From Bacillota bacterium (GTDB lineage: Bacteria; Bacillota; Clostridia; Acetivibrionales; DSM-1351): a DNA stretch of 25,605 nt. A program made the position numbers and the translations under genes. Position 1 is the first letter of the stretch; each line of letters begins with the position of its first letter. Positions 1-7,879 of this stretch are shown one piece after another. The stretch is taken from NCBI GenBank assembly GCA_023443515.1, contig JAEZUC010000141.1, positions 1 to 25,605 of the forward strand, written 5' to 3'. Below the pieces are notes generated by a model. The model ran no database searches. It worked only from the letters and a program-made list of their open reading frames with translations, and was not told the DNA's origin.

Positions 1-258
1 CCTCAATATGTACCAGCCCATTCCTATCTGATACAGCTCCCATCCGTCATCTCTAACCAGCGTTACATAATCAGGGGTAAGCTTGGATTGGTAGTCAATA
101 CAATATCTGGCTTTTGTCGGTTGGCACCTTTCGAAGTAGAAGAATAAGCCTTTGCCCCTTGTTTCAACCAGTTTGTGACCATTTGACTCCATTTCTTCAA
201 GCCAGTTTTCAATTCTTTGGTACTCCCATGCCCACCACCATTTAAATATCTTTATCAT
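1..258 (-). CDS. DUF2812-like protein, 3' end cut by window edge
   Basis: The first 86 residues of a leftward gene are visible; the C-terminus lies outside the window. The protein begins MIKIFKWWWAWEYQRIENWL and continues with a GLFFYFERC stretch and a WELYQIGMGWYILR stretch. The WWWAWE..E.WLE..E..G start with later F.F...P...RY.IDY strands is what I associate with DUF2812, a family of unknown function commonly encoded beside PadR repressors. The ATG at 258 has a GGGGGG ribosome binding site 8 nt upstream. It overlaps the end of the PadR gene by 17 bp in another frame, so the two are surely co-transcribed and probably translationally coupled. Many full-length relatives have membrane segments at the C-terminus, which cannot be checked here. 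Function unknown. Confidence 0.75.
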   Translation of the reverse strand, partial: MIKIFKWWWAWEYQRIENWLEEMESNGHKLVETRGKGLFFYFERCQPTKARYCIDYQSKLTPDYVTLVRDDGWELYQIGMGWYILR

Positions 259-583
259 GATTATATCCCCCCAGAACCTTGTGCCCGTTCACATACATCT
301 CGTCTATACGACTCATTTCCTGTTCAAGCAACCATTTACCCTTTTCAGTTATCCTGTATAGTTTACGCCTGTCCTCTTCTCCTGACGGCTCAATAAGACC
401 ATCCTTTTCAAATTTGGTAAGGGTTCCGTAAATAGTCCCTGCTCCAAGATTTATCCTTCCCCCGGTTATGTCCTTTACATGGAGTATAATTCCATACCCG
501 TGTTTGGGCTCATTGAGTGAAAGCAGAATATAAAAACCGGTTTCGCTCATGGGTAAATATGTTTTTATTAGTTTTTCATTCAT
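242..583 (-). CDS. PadR family transcriptional repressor
   Basis: A 113-residue winged-helix regulator. Residues about 13-85 contain the PadR pattern: SETGFYILLSL (helix 1), a HGYGI helix turn, GRINLGAGTIYGTLTKFEKDGLI (recognition helix) and RRKLYRITEKGK (wing). I chose the ATG at 583 because AAGGAG lies 9 nt upstream; the frame stays open to 640, but an upstream start would place coding sequence across an operator. It is the first gene of an operon with the DUF2812 gene. PadR proteins usually repress their own operon and release DNA when a ligand, often a phenolic or a cell-envelope drug, binds; the ligand here cannot be read. Two palindromes in its promoter fit autorepression. Confidence 0.92.
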   Translation of the reverse strand: MNEKLIKTYLPMSETGFYILLSLNEPKHGYGIILHVKDITGGRINLGAGTIYGTLTKFEKDGLIEPSGEEDRRKLYRITEKGKWLLEQEMSRIDEMYVNGHKVLGGYNHDKDI

Positions 584-601
584 ACCCTCATTCTCCTTCG
601 T

Positions 602-660
602 TATATCACGCCGTGATATATCATGTATGTAATATATCATAGCGTGATATAACGCGTCAA
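602..660 (-). promoter_or_regulatory. PadR operon promoter with two palindromic operators
   Basis: Reading leftward, TTGACG (660-655) and TATATT (636-631) form a sigma-A-type promoter with an 18-bp spacer, so transcription should start near 624. One palindrome, TATATCACG-C-CGTGATATA (602-620), has perfect 9-bp arms and covers roughly +4 to +22. A second, TATATCA-N5-TGATATA (633-651), covers the -10 element and the spacer. Their centres (611 and 642) lie 31 bp apart, about three helical turns, so two PadR dimers could bind the same face. The symmetry is seen directly; PadR as the binder is inferred from position. Confidence 0.75.
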
Positions 661-735
661 GATATAATTCGTAAAAATTTCATATTTTTAATAAATTTTC
701 AGAGCATGGCAAAGGGGCTGCTGCAAGTAGAATGT

Positions 736-877
736 TTTTTTAACACCGTACTCCCGTATAAAATTGTATCAATGATTGCTTCTTTAGATATTTGCAAGAG
801 TTTATAGTGGCTCATCGTTGGATCTTTTACCAAGCTTCCATTGATACAATTTATACTCCCAGTAAGAGGTTAAAAAA
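736..877. repeat. Long imperfect inverted repeat, no gene
   Basis: Two 39-nt arms (736-774 and 839-877) are inverted copies of each other around a 64-nt centre. Both outer ends are TTTTTTAAC and both inner ends are AATTGTATCAATG (reverse complement in the right arm); the middle differs by a few bases and a one-base shift of a GTATA block. The element fills the 660-920 gap between the 5'-nucleotidase 3' end and the PadR promoter, and this stretch holds no credible gene. It could be a MITE-like element or mobile-element remnant, a large RNA hairpin at the end of the nucleotidase transcript, or an invertible segment. I see no target-site duplication and no U-tract typical of a terminator. Confidence 0.65.
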
Positions 878-920
878 GATAAAAACTAATTTTGCAACAA
901 CCTTTATATAAAACGTTTAG

Positions 921-2867
921 CTACACAGTCGCCTTGATTCTTTGCTTTTTCCTTACAAGCCTTACTATAATTACAGCAACAGCAGTTATAACAACAATTA
1001 CAGCTAATACAACCAAGTATAACCTTACAGCTATACTGTTAGGGTCACCCCAAATTGCCCAGAGGCTGTTTGTATTATCAATAATTTTTCGTCCTTGTAA
1101 AGTATTATAATAGTATGGTATTTGCGGTAAACCTTCTGTTTTCGGGAAAGATTGCAGATACCTGGCAGTGGCAAGCCATTCCTTTAGTTCAGTAGTATGT
1201 CCCCCTGAATTGGAATAAATTATACAGGAATTAAAATCTCTTATTGGCTTACCCTCCTTGGTTTTAGGCACTACCGGCAAAAGTCCGAAAGACTTGGGCC
1301 CTACAGTGGCAAGCATCTGTGAATTATACAATCCGCTTACTACCCTATATAGTTTTTTGTCTTCTATTTTTTCCTGTGTTCCGTCAGTCTTCTCCAGGTG
1401 AGCCTCAGTAACCCTATTGAGTATCATTCTGTTGGGGTTAAAGGTGTAGCTTATTCCCGACATGTATAGTTGTGCATAGCTCATCATAGGAGATATGGAG
1501 GCATCAAGTTCACACAAATTTTTCAGTTCTTTTCCCGTAAGATACACTGATATAAGTGGATACCCCGATATTTCGTCAGGCCCGATTCCAAGACAGCTTG
1601 AAATAAATGCATCCTGTACTGTAATATCTCCCTGTACAAAAGACCCTCTCATTGTTCCAACAGGTACTATAGCAACCGAAACAGGTTCGTAATCTTTTCC
1701 CTCCGCCTGCTTAACCGAATATATATATCCGTCAGAAATAAGATTTCCCAAGGTATCTTCCTGAAGTTTTTTCCCTATTTTCTCAGTAGAAATAAAACTA
1801 AAAGGAGATCGGCACAAAACCTCATCGAACTGCAAGCCAAAGTAATTGAGATATTTTTTCTGTACCATACCTTTAAAATTACTTACGGTTTCCGAAATCC
1901 CGGCATCCTCCTGCATTGATTGGTCTATGTGCTTTAAATGGTAATCCTTAAGAGACCACCTTTTGCCAGGAGTTTGTACAAGTTCAATAACACCCAGATT
2001 GTTTCCATATTCTCCGCAGGAACCAACGACGGTACTCCCGTATACAATAGGTTTATTCAAAAGAGTGTGGCTGTGCCCGCTTACTATTACATCAATATCC
2101 GGAACCTTCTTTGCAAGGATTTCGTCCTCTGATTTGGATGCCTTATCCCCTGTACCTGAGTGAGACAGGCATATTATAAGGTCGACACCTTCCTTTTTCA
2201 GCTTTTTAACCACCTTCTTTGAACTTTGTACAATATTTTCAAATGATACTTCAGTAGTTGTTATACAATTGTCAGCATCCTCTCCTATAAGTCCGAACAC
2301 ACCAATCCTGATTCCTCCCTTGTTTAGAATTGTGTATTCTTTTACTCCATATGCCTTCATGGCCTGTTGCAACTCATAAGAAGATTTGGTGGTTTTATCG
2401 CCCCCGGGAAACACTATATTTGAGCTGACTATTTCAGGAAGCTTGTCACCGCTGTTTTTTGCAGCATATAAATGTCTAGTGAGACCGGAATCCTTAAATT
2501 CAAATTCATGATTGCCCAATGTTGTTGCATCATATCCCAGCTGTCCCATAATCCTAAGTTCCGGTGCATCTGTTGAAAATAATGATTGAAACAAATCTCC
2601 CATTGAATAGTCCCCGGCATCTACCAGAATTGTATTTTTGCTGTCTGCTTTTTCTATGTCAATTGCAGTTTTCAATCTTGAATACCCGCCTGTCCAAACA
2701 GTGGTGCCATTATATTCTCCTTTATTGGGAAGCAAGTGATCATGCATATCATGGGTAAATAATATTTTTATGTCTCTGGGCTCCTGATATGCATAAGTTT
2801 TCGAAAATACGAAAATAAATATTATTATGGTTGCTGCCGCAAATAAAGCCTGATTTTTATACCTCAT
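921..2867 (-). CDS. Membrane-anchored 5'-nucleotidase / cyclic phosphodiesterase family metallophosphatase
   Basis: A 648-residue surface enzyme that should dephosphorylate nucleotides outside the cell using two metal ions. Residues 1-27 form a signal peptide (hydrophobic 8-20, then AYQ). The calcineurin-like domain (about 32-290) shows the metal ligands: THDMHD (D40, H42), DAGD (D83, D86), GNHE (N119, H120), a SHSG histidine (H236) and GHSHT (H265, H267). A 5'-nucleotidase C-terminal substrate domain follows (about 350-570; SGGHTTELKEW near its end). A single membrane helix with a positive RLVRKKQR tail (about 615-640) anchors it, instead of an LPXTG sortase signal. GGGGG sits 8 nt before the ATG. 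It is monocistronic. A UDP-sugar hydrolase or 2',3'-cyclic phosphodiesterase activity is also possible. Confidence 0.9.
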   Translation of the reverse strand: MRYKNQALFAAATIIIFIFVFSKTYAYQEPRDIKILFTHDMHDHLLPNKGEYNGTTVWTGGYSRLKTAIDIEKADSKNTILVDAGDYSMGDLFQSLFSTDAPELRIMGQLGYDATTLGNHEFEFKDSGLTRHLYAAKNSGDKLPEIVSSNIVFPGGDKTTKSSYELQQAMKAYGVKEYTILNKGGIRIGVFGLIGEDADNCITTTEVSFENIVQSSKKVVKKLKKEGVDLIICLSHSGTGDKASKSEDEILAKKVPDIDVIVSGHSHTLLNKPIVYGSTVVGSCGEYGNNLGVIELVQTPGKRWSLKDYHLKHIDQSMQEDAGISETVSNFKGMVQKKYLNYFGLQFDEVLCRSPFSFISTEKIGKKLQEDTLGNLISDGYIYSVKQAEGKDYEPVSVAIVPVGTMRGSFVQGDITVQDAFISSCLGIGPDEISGYPLISVYLTGKELKNLCELDASISPMMSYAQLYMSGISYTFNPNRMILNRVTEAHLEKTDGTQEKIEDKKLYRVVSGLYNSQMLATVGPKSFGLLPVVPKTKEGKPIRDFNSCIIYSNSGGHTTELKEWLATARYLQSFPKTEGLPQIPYYYNTLQGRKIIDNTNSLWAIWGDPNSIAVRLYLVVLAVIVVITAVAVIIVRLVRKKQRIKATV

Positions 2868-2993
2868 TTTTTTATCCCCCTGTTAAATAAGTTATACTGC
2901 TACTTATTCATACACACCGTAGTTTATGCATTTTATCCGTGTTTTTGATATACTCTAGATATTATACTAAAAACAAAGGAGGTTTTGTAATAT

Positions 2994-3764
2994 ATGTCAG
3001 ATTTTACAGGTAGAACCATTATTATAACAGGTGCAGGCCAGGGTATAGGAAGAGCCATATCAAGAAAATTCGCCCAAGAAGGTGCAAACGTTGTTATTGC
3101 AGATATAGATCAAGAGGCAGGCTTGGAAAATGAAAAATATATCAGGGATCAAGGCTTTGAAGCAGTTTTTATAAAAACTGACGTTTCAGACCCGGCCTCT
3201 GTGGAATCAATGGTTAATTCTACTAATAAAAAATACGGCAGAATTGACGTATTGATAAACAACGCAGTGCTCACCGGCTTTGGCAATATATTTGAAACAA
3301 CTGTAGAAGAATGGGACAAGGCTATTGCCGTAAATCTTTCAGGTGCGTATTACTGTACAAAATTCTGTGCTACTTTTATGAAAGCCCAAAATAGCGGAAG
3401 TATCATAAATATGGCATCGACCAGAGCTTTTATGTCAGAGCCCGATACAGAGCCTTACTCCGCTTCAAAGGGAGGAATTATCGCACTGACCCATTCACTT
3501 GCGGTGTCACTGGGGAAATACGGGATAAGGGTAAATTCCATCAGTCCGGGCTGGATAGATGTTTCCTCCTGGAAAAAAAGTTCTATTGCATGTCAAGACA
3601 CTTTATCACTAGAAGATCATACCCAGCATCCGGCAGGAAGAGTGGGTATTCCCGATGACATAGCGGAAGTATGCATCTTTTTGGCATCTGATAAAGCCGG
3701 CTTCATAACAGGCGAAAACATAACTGTAGACGGCGGAATGACCAAAAAAATGATTTATGTATAG
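2994..3764 (+). CDS. SDR family NAD(P)-dependent oxidoreductase
   Basis: A 256-residue classical short-chain dehydrogenase/reductase, cytoplasmic. The Rossmann nucleotide loop is TGAGQGIG (T12-G19), an acidic ADID (D37) after beta-2 suggests preference for NAD over NADP, DV at 63-64 contacts the adenine, and NNA is at 89-91. The catalytic tetrad is complete: N114, S142, Y155 and K159 (YSASK). The C-terminus has the usual PGW and GENITVDGG segments. AAAGGAGG lies 10 nt upstream of the ATG. It converges on the AraC-type gene with only 5 bp between stop codons and no terminator hairpin between them. The substrate (sugar, polyol or acyl compound) cannot be told; relatives are often named glucose dehydrogenase or 3-oxoacyl-ACP reductase by similarity alone. 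Confidence 0.93.
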   Translation: MSDFTGRTIIITGAGQGIGRAISRKFAQEGANVVIADIDQEAGLENEKYIRDQGFEAVFIKTDVSDPASVESMVNSTNKKYGRIDVLINNAVLTGFGNIFETTVEEWDKAIAVNLSGAYYCTKFCATFMKAQNSGSIINMASTRAFMSEPDTEPYSASKGGIIALTHSLAVSLGKYGIRVNSISPGWIDVSSWKKSSIACQDTLSLEDHTQHPAGRVGIPDDIAEVCIFLASDKAGFITGENITVDGGMTKKMIYV

Positions 3765-3769
3765 TACTG

Positions 3770-4654
3770 TCACCCTTCTACCTGAAAGCTGTTAACCGGG
3801 TTTTCAATAGTAGACTTGTAGTACTTTCTGGGGGACATGCCATACATTTTTGAGAAAGTCCGCACAAAGCTTGAGTAATCGTTAAACCCGCATTCCCCTG
3901 CTACCTCAGATGGGGATTTTCCTGACCTTACAAGGTCTGCACTTTTTTGCAGTCTTTTATTGTTTACGTAACTATGTATGGAATACCCTGTGTTTGCCTT
4001 GAATTTGTGCATAAGATAATACTTGTTAATGTAGAACCTTTCGGATAAAGTCGCTATACTCAAGTCTTCCGACAGGTTCCCATTAATGAATTGTATAACC
4101 TTCTGAATCTGTTCATCAAACTCTACTTCTATATCCTCTACATGCTTGTCAGGCTTCAAATACAGACGGTTAATATAAACCATAAACTGTACAAATAATG
4201 CATTTGCCAAGATACCTGAACCAAATGTAGCAGTTTTTATCTCTTTTTCAAGGCTCCCCATTATTGACTTTATACTGTTAAGAGAATTATTCCCCAGCCT
4301 TACAATATGCCTTTTTTCCCTGGCCATATTAAAGCATGTCAAAAGATCATTATCGGAGTTTCCATGCTCCTCTAAAAATTTATTGTTTATCCAAATGACT
4401 ATTCTCTCATAATCAATTTCAGGTGCTATTATTGGTTTATGAACCTGATTTGACGGAACGAAAAGAACATCCCACGGCTTCAGTCTGTAGTTTTTTCCCT
4501 CGATATTATATATAACGTCACCTAAAATGAATATTATTATTTTGTTAAAATCATGGTAGTGGTGTTCAAACTGAATATTGTTTCTGTCCTTCAAATGAAA
4601 AAATTTAAAATCATCCTCCAGATAGCCTCTTTTAATACCCGGCTCCTTTTCCAT
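3770..4654 (-). CDS. AraC family regulator with cupin sensor domain
   Basis: A 294-residue regulator. Residues about 25-100 form an AraC-type cupin domain: HHYHDFNKII (histidines 31, 32, 34), GDVIYNIEGKNYRLKPWDVLFVPSNQVH. The C-terminal 100 residues carry two helix-turn-helix units: LSIATLSERFYINKYYLMHKFK (about 198-219) and PSEVAGECGFNDYSSFVRTFSKMYGMSPRKYY (about 248-279), the second with the family signature. AAGGG lies 11 nt upstream of the ATG. The gene is divergent from the EamA exporter across a 179-bp spacer with an inverted repeat and converges on the SDR gene. The likely job is ligand-dependent control of the exporter. A TATAAT for this gene lies at 4705-4700 on the minus strand. Confidence 0.92.
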   Translation of the reverse strand: MEKEPGIKRGYLEDDFKFFHLKDRNNIQFEHHYHDFNKIIIFILGDVIYNIEGKNYRLKPWDVLFVPSNQVHKPIIAPEIDYERIVIWINNKFLEEHGNSDNDLLTCFNMAREKRHIVRLGNNSLNSIKSIMGSLEKEIKTATFGSGILANALFVQFMVYINRLYLKPDKHVEDIEVEFDEQIQKVIQFINGNLSEDLSIATLSERFYINKYYLMHKFKANTGYSIHSYVNNKRLQKSADLVRSGKSPSEVAGECGFNDYSSFVRTFSKMYGMSPRKYYKSTIENPVNSFQVEG

Positions 4655-4727
4655 CTAAAACATCCCTTCTTAACTTTTTAAGCTTAGTAATACTATTCTA
4701 TTATATGTTCGAAATAAAATAAATGGA

Positions 4728-4795
4728 CAAAAAGCACTTTTTGCATATTTTTAAACAGTTTATGCAATAAACTTGGCTAAATGTTAGAATATAAT
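4728..4795 (+). promoter_or_regulatory. Exporter promoter with candidate AraC-type binding sites
   Basis: A perfect TATAAT is at 4790-4795 but no recognisable -35 element stands 16-18 bp before it, as expected for an activator-dependent promoter. Just upstream lies an inverted repeat TTGCATA-N13-TATGCAA (4741-4747 and 4761-4767), ending where a -35 element would begin. A second symmetrical element, CAAAAAG-CA-CTTTTTG (4728-4743), partly overlaps it. The symmetry and the -10 box are seen; activation by the divergent AraC-type protein is inference. Confidence 0.5.
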
Positions 4796-4833
4796 GTAAT
4801 ATGTAAACTAATTAATTCGGGTGGGTACATATT

Positions 4834-5754
4834 ATGAACATTATTACAAAAAGCAACGCACAGATATTTCTTATTTTAAATGCTATACTTTGGGGTTCAT
4901 CGTATATATGGTCCAAAATGCTTTTGGGCTTTCTTCCGCAGTTTTCAATACTATTTATATGTGCTGTACTAGGTCTTGGTTCCACAGTGATACTATTTAG
5001 AAAAAAACTGCATGGCTTTAATAAAAAAATCGTCGTAACATGTGTACTTATAAGCTTGGCTTCAGTTATAAGCAACACCTTCTGTATGCTGGCACTGAAA
5101 AAAACCTCAGGATCAAACACGGCATTTATTGTACAGTTGTGTATTGTAATAACACCTGTTATAATGGCTCTTCTGGAAAGAAAGGCACCTTCTCGGAAGA
5201 CAATTCTTCTGGCTATGACTGCTATGGTGGGCATTTACTTTATCACTTTTGCCGGAAAGGGTTTTAGTATAAATCCCGGAGATATTTTTGCTCTATGCAA
5301 TGCAATTTTTTTCTCCTTGTTTATTGCACTTCAGAACAAGTTTTCACATGTATTTAACGCCGTTCAGTTTACATTTGTACAGCATAGTACCAATATAGTT
5401 TGCTTTTTAGCACTGTCCCTGATATTTGAAACAGGAAAAATTGCATTTTCAAATGCGGTAAATCCGATTTTTATACTGCTTATTTGCCTTAACGCTGCGG
5501 TTACCATATTTACCTCTCTGTTTCAAAGCTCTGCAATCAAGTTTGTACGGCCCGAAAATGCAGCTATTACATATGCTCTTGAGCCTGTAGTTACTGCAAC
5601 TCTTGGTATACTGCTTCTGGGAGAAGGTTTCGGTGGAATTCTTTCAGTTATCGGCTGTGTGATCATATTGTTTACCATAATAGCTTCGGCTTTCAAGAAA
5701 GGTAAAGCTTTTTCAAGGCAGTCTTTGAAACTGCGTATTACCACAAAAGCATAA
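4834..5754 (+). CDS. EamA/DMT superfamily transporter
   Basis: A 306-residue inner-membrane protein with about ten hydrophobic segments arranged as two EamA repeats (about 10-138 and 148-286). The first repeat starts LILNAILWGSSYIWSKMLL, the typical opening of drug/metabolite transporters (N..LWG..). The second contains PENAAITYALEPVVTATLGILLLGEGF, matching the EamA end-of-repeat motif (A...LEP......GE). Such proteins usually export amino acids, nucleosides or other metabolites; the substrate is unknown. GGGTGGG lies 8 nt upstream of the ATG. It is followed within 3 bp by an intrinsic terminator, so it is a single-gene transcript, probably controlled by the divergent AraC-type regulator. Confidence 0.9.
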   Translation: MNIITKSNAQIFLILNAILWGSSYIWSKMLLGFLPQFSILFICAVLGLGSTVILFRKKLHGFNKKIVVTCVLISLASVISNTFCMLALKKTSGSNTAFIVQLCIVITPVIMALLERKAPSRKTILLAMTAMVGIYFITFAGKGFSINPGDIFALCNAIFFSLFIALQNKFSHVFNAVQFTFVQHSTNIVCFLALSLIFETGKIAFSNAVNPIFILLICLNAAVTIFTSLFQSSAIKFVRPENAAITYALEPVVTATLGILLLGEGFGGILSVIGCVIILFTIIASAFKKGKAFSRQSLKLRITTKA

Positions 5755-5757
5755 GTT

Positions 5758-5791
5758 AAAAGGACGCATCGTTGTAAATATGCGTCCTTTT
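5758..5791. terminator. Bidirectional intrinsic terminator
   Basis: A perfect 12-bp stem AAAAGGACGCAT / ATGCGTCCTTTT with a 10-nt loop. It ends the rightward EamA transcript (the 3' arm ends in TTTT) and, by symmetry, the leftward transcript of the small secreted protein ending at 5805. Confidence 0.92.
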
Positions 5792-5804
5792 AAGTCAGAA
5801 CAGA

Positions 5805-6305
5805 CTAATCATGTTTTTTATGTTTCATCTTGTCCATTTTAAATTTTGGAAAGTCCTTTCCGTCCCACTGATCAAGTTCCTTTTTGAATTCGGTAAGAAA
5901 CTTTTGGCCTTCTTCACTGGTTAGTTTTCCTTCTGAAACCTTTCTATCAATGTGTTTCTGGAATCTACTATAGATTTTTGCTTTTTTCTCCGGAAGTGGC
6001 AAGCTGTTGAATTCCTTTATTTTTTGTATCCTCTGATCTATTTCCTTTATCTTCTCATCAGATTCTTCCTTGGAAATACGCCCTTCCTTCAAGTCTTTTT
6101 CTATGCTTTGCTTTTTTTCTTCAAGATATTTGAGGGGATCCTTACGACACTTCTCACATTTGTCTTTGTCCATAATTTCTTCTTTATGTTGATCAACTGC
6201 ACCGTCCTGTGATTTGGAATCTATGTCCGACTCAACTGCAAAGACATTGGAAGATAGTATTGAAATAACAAATGCGATAGTAAGAAGAACTTTGATTTTT
6301 TTCAC
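5805..6305 (-). CDS. Small secreted helical protein (DUF2680-like)
   Basis: A 166-residue exported protein. The signal peptide covers about 1-23 (KK, hydrophobic LLTIAFVISIL, then VFA). The mature part is highly charged and helical, with a CEKC pair (50-53) and two similar helix-turn-helix blocks: DLKEGRISKEESDEKIKEID (71-90) and VSEGKLTSEEGQKFLTEF (123-140). The (K/S)EG(R/K)(I/L)(S/T)xEE pattern recalls the DUF2680/YckD family; function unknown. The C-terminus is Lys/His-rich (KMKHKKHD), which could bind metal or anionic polymers. I chose GTG 6305 because GGAGG lies 8 nt upstream; another in-frame GTG at 6314 would overlap that site. It follows the two-component genes with a 95-bp gap holding three phased boxes, so it may be the system's output gene. 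Confidence 0.8.
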   Translation of the reverse strand: MKKIKVLLTIAFVISILSSNVFAVESDIDSKSQDGAVDQHKEEIMDKDKCEKCRKDPLKYLEEKKQSIEKDLKEGRISKEESDEKIKEIDQRIQKIKEFNSLPLPEKKAKIYSRFQKHIDRKVSEGKLTSEEGQKFLTEFKKELDQWDGKDFPKFKMDKMKHKKHD

Positions 6306-6340
6306 TACTATCACCTCCTTTCTACACTATCTTTCTCAAC

Positions 6341-6369
6341 TATTGTGTAAATATTGTGAAGGTTTTGTA
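6341..6369 (-). promoter_or_regulatory. Three 11-bp-phased PhoP-like direct repeats
   Basis: On the minus strand the repeats read TTTACA-N5-TTCACA-N5-TACACA; on the plus strand TATTGTG (6341-6347), TATTGTG (6352-6358) and TTTTGTA (6363-6369), exactly 11 bp apart. OmpR/PhoB-type regulators bind such tandem boxes, and TT(A/T/C)ACA with about 5-nt spacers is the Bacillus PhoP box. They lie 36-64 bp upstream of the secreted-protein start, just after the kinase gene. Confidence 0.55.
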
Positions 6370-6400
6370 AATTTATTTAAACAATTTTTGCCAAACCCCG

Positions 6401-7879
6401 TTATGCCAAATCCGCTTCAAACCAGAAAAGAACACCTTCCGGTTTGTTTAAAACTCCGTAAGCATTATTATGGGCTTTCTGGATTGCCTTTACAATAGAT
6501 AAGCCAAGACCTGTTCCACCGTATGCTCTGGTTCTTGCCTTATCTACTTTAAAAAAGCTCATCCAAATGTCATCTATAACATCATCGGGAATATTTTCTC
6601 CTGTGTTAAATACCTCCACCCGGGCCTTTTCGTCTATTATAAGGTCTATATTTATTATTCTTTTATCATCCAGATGATTAAGCGCATTGCTGAGATAATT
6701 CATAAAAACCTGTTCAATATAGTAATAATCAGCATTTATTATTACATTCTCCTTAACCTTTGAATTGAAGGTTACTTTCGCATCCTTTTCGGTAAAAAGA
6801 ATAACTTTCTTCTTCAAAACATCAGTTATAAGTTCATTTATAGAGAATTTCTCCCTATCAAGAGATATCTGATTGAATTCAAGTTCCGCAAGTTCCAGAA
6901 GTTTCCTTACCATGCCGTCCATTTTATTTGCTTCATCAATAATAACATCACAATAAAAGTTCTTGTTTTCCTCGTCATCATTGACGTTGAGCCTCAACCC
7001 TTCCGCATAGCCTTGTACAATAGCTATAGGTGTTTTTAGTTCATGAGATACATTACTGATAAATTCCTTTCTCATTTCATCTATCTGACGTTCCTTCTGT
7101 ATATCCTGTGTCAACTTATGGTTAGCCTGTTTTAAATCACTTATGGACAATTCCAGTTGCTTTGATAATGAATTTATGCTTTGTCCCAGTGTGCCTATTT
7201 CATCATTCCTGTTTACATAATACTTTTCATTAAAATCAAGGACAGCCATTTTTTTAGCAATATCGTTAAGCTTTACAATTGGCTTTGTAACTCTTGAAGT
7301 AAGTATATACATAATTATTCCTCCAAGCACTAAGGTCAGCAGACCTGTCAAAATTGAAAAGCTTATAGCTATTTGTGAACTCTCCTGGATTGCGACAAAT
7401 GGTGTTCCCATGTAGATATATGCATTATCATCTATTTTTGCATAAAGTGATACAAAGTTGGATTCCATCCTTTTGTCATATCGGATTTCAATTTTAGGAG
7501 TATCTTTTTTCAGTCTGTTTATTTTATCCATTATCAGCTTTCTGTCTATGAAAGGGGTTGTCCCCATTATACGCCTGTTGTCTCTTAGCATTTGCAGATT
7601 TCTCTGTCTTGACTGATAAATTACATTAAAATCCTTATCAAATAATAGAATGGCTGTTCCCCTTAGGCTTTCTATTTTTTCAATGTCCATCATTATATGG
7701 TCAGAATCGTTATTATAGGCTTCCTTTATAATGTTATAGCTCTGTCTCATTGTATTTCTCTGGTTGTGATAATAATATTTAAGAAGAAGCGTACTGTTTA
7801 AAATCCACGTTAAAACAACGGAAAGTATTATCAAGCCAAAAAATGCTCCGAACAGTTTCGTTTTTAATGAGATTTTCAT
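6401..7879 (-). CDS. Sensor histidine kinase
   Basis: A 492-residue membrane kinase. A first membrane helix (about 9-30), an extracytoplasmic sensor region of about 135 residues (31-167), a second helix (about 168-193), a HAMP linker (194-246), a HisKA domain with the phospho-accepting H279 in SHELKTP, and an HATPase domain with N box NYLSNALNH (394-402), G1 VFNTGENIP (423-431), F box SFFKVDKAR and G2 GGTGLGLSIV (454-463). The layout matches ResE/PhoR/VanS-like kinases; the signal is unknown. It overlaps the response-regulator gene by 4 bp (ATGA), so the two are translationally coupled and are surely cognate partners. Confidence 0.95.
   Translation of the reverse strand: MKISLKTKLFGAFFGLIILSVVLTWILNSTLLLKYYYHNQRNTMRQSYNIIKEAYNNDSDHIMMDIEKIESLRGTAILLFDKDFNVIYQSRQRNLQMLRDNRRIMGTTPFIDRKLIMDKINRLKKDTPKIEIRYDKRMESNFVSLYAKIDDNAYIYMGTPFVAIQESSQIAISFSILTGLLTLVLGGIIMYILTSRVTKPIVKLNDIAKKMAVLDFNEKYYVNRNDEIGTLGQSINSLSKQLELSISDLKQANHKLTQDIQKERQIDEMRKEFISNVSHELKTPIAIVQGYAEGLRLNVNDDEENKNFYCDVIIDEANKMDGMVRKLLELAELEFNQISLDREKFSINELITDVLKKKVILFTEKDAKVTFNSKVKENVIINADYYYIEQVFMNYLSNALNHLDDKRIINIDLIIDEKARVEVFNTGENIPDDVIDDIWMSFFKVDKARTRAYGGTGLGLSIVKAIQKAHNNAYGVLNKPEGVLFWFEADLA

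Noticed and set aside
892..1110. Hydrophobic 72-codon plus-strand frame
   Set aside because: It mirrors the membrane anchor of the 5'-nucleotidase on the other strand; no ribosome binding site.
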